Part shown: positions 5,012-6,811 of the stretch, in pieces
How the letters are laid out: each line of letters begins with the position of its first letter
Position numbering within the stretch: position 1 is the first letter of the stretch
Assembly: GCA_964580815.1 (NCBI GenBank)
Contig: CAZOLY010000175.1
Coordinates: 1-6,811 of the forward strand
DNA length: 6,811 nt
Direction: 5' to 3'
From: G020354785 sp964580815
GTDB taxonomy: Bacteria > Bacteroidota > Bacteroidia > Bacteroidales > UBA10428
Translations under genes and position numbers: made by a program
The notes under the pieces: generated by a model
The model's input: the letters and a program-made list of their open reading frames with translations, nothing else
Told to the model about the DNA's origin: nothing
The model's database searches: none

Positions 5012-6811
5012 AGTGTTTTGTTATATTATTATTATGTATTCCTGCCATGCCTTCCATTGATTCTTCAAGCTGGCGGGCATAAGTGATAAATTCATCCACC
5101 CTCATTTCCTTAAAGAATAGTAGTCCGTGGGTAGCCCTGATCCTGGGACTTTCATGCTGGTAAAAATATGTCTTGCCAAGCAGTAACTGTATAGTTTTTA
5201 ACTGATTAACCCATATTTGCTGCATTAAATCACTGAATTTCCCGTCATGCCGGTAACCGGGGAATGATGCTTCAACCTGACTGACATAACAGTTAGAAAA
5301 AGCATTGTTCATTATCCCCATGGCATTTAATGATACCGGTACAATGACATTTACCTCGGCAGGATGAAAGCGGTCCCAGACATTTCTGTATCCCCATATT
5401 CGCAGGTCTGCCAGGTCCTTATCCTTCTGCCAGAACCTTATCGCTTCGGCTATGACCTGCAGGACTTTATAATGTGTATCGGGTCCGCTGCCTTCGGGAT
5501 CGAGTGACAGACTTATTACCGTAGGCTCAATCTTTCTGAGCTGAGCAAGGACAGGTCGTACATCGCGATTGCGATCGGGATGCCCGGTGAAAATATCACC
5601 TGTGTAAAATCCTAATCTCAGATGGTGCACATTTTTTATCCGGATTCCAAAATAGGCCCATACACGCTCTTCTTCAAACTCCCGTATCATACCTTTGAGC
5701 CTTTGAATTTTTGGAGGGTTCTTCTCCCCGTCATAACTTTTCCGCAATACATCCAGTATTTCATTAATTCTGTCTCTTAGTTCCGAAATATTCCCAACCT
5801 TATAAATTTCGACAATGCAACGGACAACACGATGTGCCAGCCCCCTGCGTAATTCGTAAGGCTCTCCTGACGCTACCTTTATCAGGTAATGATAAACATC
5901 CTTATCCCATTTGTACCTGTAACCTGCCTGAAAGAAATCGGGATATCCGGTCATTTGTATCAGTCCCTCGTCGAGAAAGCGTTTTGTATCATCAAGTACC
6001 CCGATCATGAAACGATTCGTTATTGCCGTGAAACCTGAAGTCAGGATAGAGAAATGTGCCTTGTTTGATTCATTGCGCAGAAGGCGGTGTATATGCGGCA
6101 GCATTCCCAGCATAATATCATCGTGGTGTGGTCCGGTATGATAGTAAACCTGGTTTTCTTCACCCTTCATTCCTTTTTCGATCTTTTTTATAAGGGATTC
6201 GAAAACCGAGCTCACTGTAGATTCATTAAGATGGGGTATCAACCGGCAGTATGCGTCTTTTTTCAGATCGCCGGGAGTAAGATGGCGGACGTATTTATCC
6301 AGCCTGATGCATAGATCTGTTATCGCCCTGTCGGTCTTTTCCTGCGTCCATTCACCGTCGCTGTAATATGCCTTAACTGAGTCTGTTAGCAACGATGCTG
6401 CTCCTTTTGTAAGATAAAAACGTGCATTTTTAAGTTTACTTAAAACAGTGGCCGGATATATGTTCGATGGTGGCTGCTCAAGTGCATCCCTCACCACTGG
6501 AGCCTTAGCCTCCCCTGCAGCAATTATTATTGCCACGGTTTCAGGATTATATGTTATGGTTTCAAGTCCGATAGTTATTACCAGCCGGTTTTTTGATATT
6601 TCTATACCGCCCAGGTCGGAAGCAGCTACAGCCTGGGTTTCGAAATTCGTGGTTGTGAGGCGTGTATGGGAATGATGATCAGAGCCTTTTGTGTTAAATG
6701 CAATGTGCCCGTCAGGTCCTATGCCGCCAAGGAAAAAACCGATACCTCCCAGGCTGCGGATCCTGGTTTCATATTCTGAACACCAGTTGTCGATGGCAAA
6801 TATTGAACGCT
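5001..6811 (-). CDS. Glucosamine-6-phosphate deaminase-like (NagB) / PIG-L deacetylase-like fusion protein (5' end outside window)
   Basis: Cytoplasmic amino-sugar enzyme candidate. The frame stays open to the right edge: 602 residues are visible. A GTG at 6536-6534 is internal, because 91 more in-frame codons upstream encode clear NagB sequence. Numbering from the first full codon (6809): GGIGPDGHIAFN at 28-39 and the strand RLVITIGLETI at 75-85 mark a glucosamine/galactosamine-6-phosphate isomerase fold. Asp33 and His35 match E. coli NagB Asp141 and His143, but Thr40 replaces Glu148. By that numbering about 100 or more residues are missing. The second part is PIG-L/LmbE-like: GPHHDDIMLG has His228, Asp230 and Asp231 in the HxDD zinc/base positions, and His446 in PDTHYKVLQ is the likely third ligand. 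This two-domain architecture is known in Bacteroidota as deaminase-like proteins (for example BT_0258). The reaction is unproven: deacetylation of a GlcNAc derivative, possibly coupled to deamination, is inferred. Confidence 0.9.
   Translation of the reverse strand, partial: RSIFAIDNWCSEYETRIRSLGGIGFFLGGIGPDGHIAFNTKGSDHHSHTRLTTTNFETQAVAASDLGGIEISKNRLVITIGLETITYNPETVAIIIAAGEAKAPVVRDALEQPPSNIYPATVLSKLKNARFYLTKGAASLLTDSVKAYYSDGEWTQEKTDRAITDLCIRLDKYVRHLTPGDLKKDAYCRLIPHLNESTVSSVFESLIKKIEKGMKGEENQVYYHTGPHHDDIMLGMLPHIHRLLRNESNKAHFSILTSGFTAITNRFMIGVLDDTKRFLDEGLIQMTGYPDFFQAGYRYKWDKDVYHYLIKVASGEPYELRRGLAHRVVRCIVEIYKVGNISELRDRINEILDVLRKSYDGEKNPPKIQRLKGMIREFEEERVWAYFGIRIKNVHHLRLGFYTGDIFTGHPDRNRDVRPVLAQLRKIEPTVISLSLDPEGSGPDTHYKVLQVIAEAIRFWQKDKDLADLRIWGYRNVWDRFHPAEVNVIVPVSLNAMGIMNNAFSNCYVSQVEASFPGYRHDGKFSDLMQQIWVNQLKTIQLLLGKTYFYQHESPRIRATHGLLFFKEMRVDEFITYARQLEESMEGMAGIHNNNITKHYGN

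Noticed and set aside
6534..6536. GTG as the start of the NagB/PIG-L-like gene
   Set aside because: The frame is open for 91 more codons to the window edge and that stretch encodes the conserved NagB motif GGIGPDGHIAFN, so the gene is cut by the edge rather than starting here.

Overview
The window looks like chromosomal DNA from a member of the Bacteroidota. The evidence is a Reg_prop/Y_Y_Y-type sensor kinase, a GH43 lipoprotein with appended carbohydrate-binding-type domains, a NagB/PIG-L-type fusion, AT-rich DNA, and starts without a Shine-Dalgarno sequence. No species can be assigned from sequence reading alone. There are four protein genes, two of them cut by the window edges. I see no RNA genes, insertion sequences or CRISPR arrays.

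Left half, + strand. Positions 1-1834 hold the 3' part of a membrane sensor histidine kinase: beta-propeller repeats, a Y_Y_Y domain, one membrane helix, a long coiled coil, then HisKA and HATPase_c domains. It ends without a receiver or DNA-binding domain. A 176-bp gap follows, with an imperfect 24-bp tandem repeat and a possible Bacteroidota-type promoter. Positions 2011-3753 encode a lipoprotein glycoside hydrolase (GH43 propeller, F5/8 type C domain, fibronectin type III domain), probably exported to the periplasm or cell surface to act on a plant-type or host-type polysaccharide.

Right half, - strand. Two genes are read leftward and overlap by 11 bp. The upstream one runs off the right edge to 6811. 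It is a glucosamine-6-phosphate deaminase-like (NagB-like) domain fused to a PIG-L/LmbE-like deacetylase domain. The downstream one (5011-3920) is a polytopic acyltransferase related to heparan-alpha-glucosaminide N-acetyltransferase (COG4299/DUF5009, NagX-like). Together they suggest handling of N-acetylated amino sugars: one protein with deacetylase and deaminase-like folds, and a membrane protein that could re-acetylate glucosamine.

The two halves converge on a 166-bp AT-rich spacer (3754-3919) with two hairpins that could end transcription from either side. The kinase gene is visibly more AT-rich than the other three genes.

I found no clearly undescribed system. The most interesting points are a threonine in the NagB-like domain where a catalytic glutamate is expected, an HHDD in place of HPDD in the PIG-L-like domain, and the tight coupling of that fusion to the membrane acetyltransferase.
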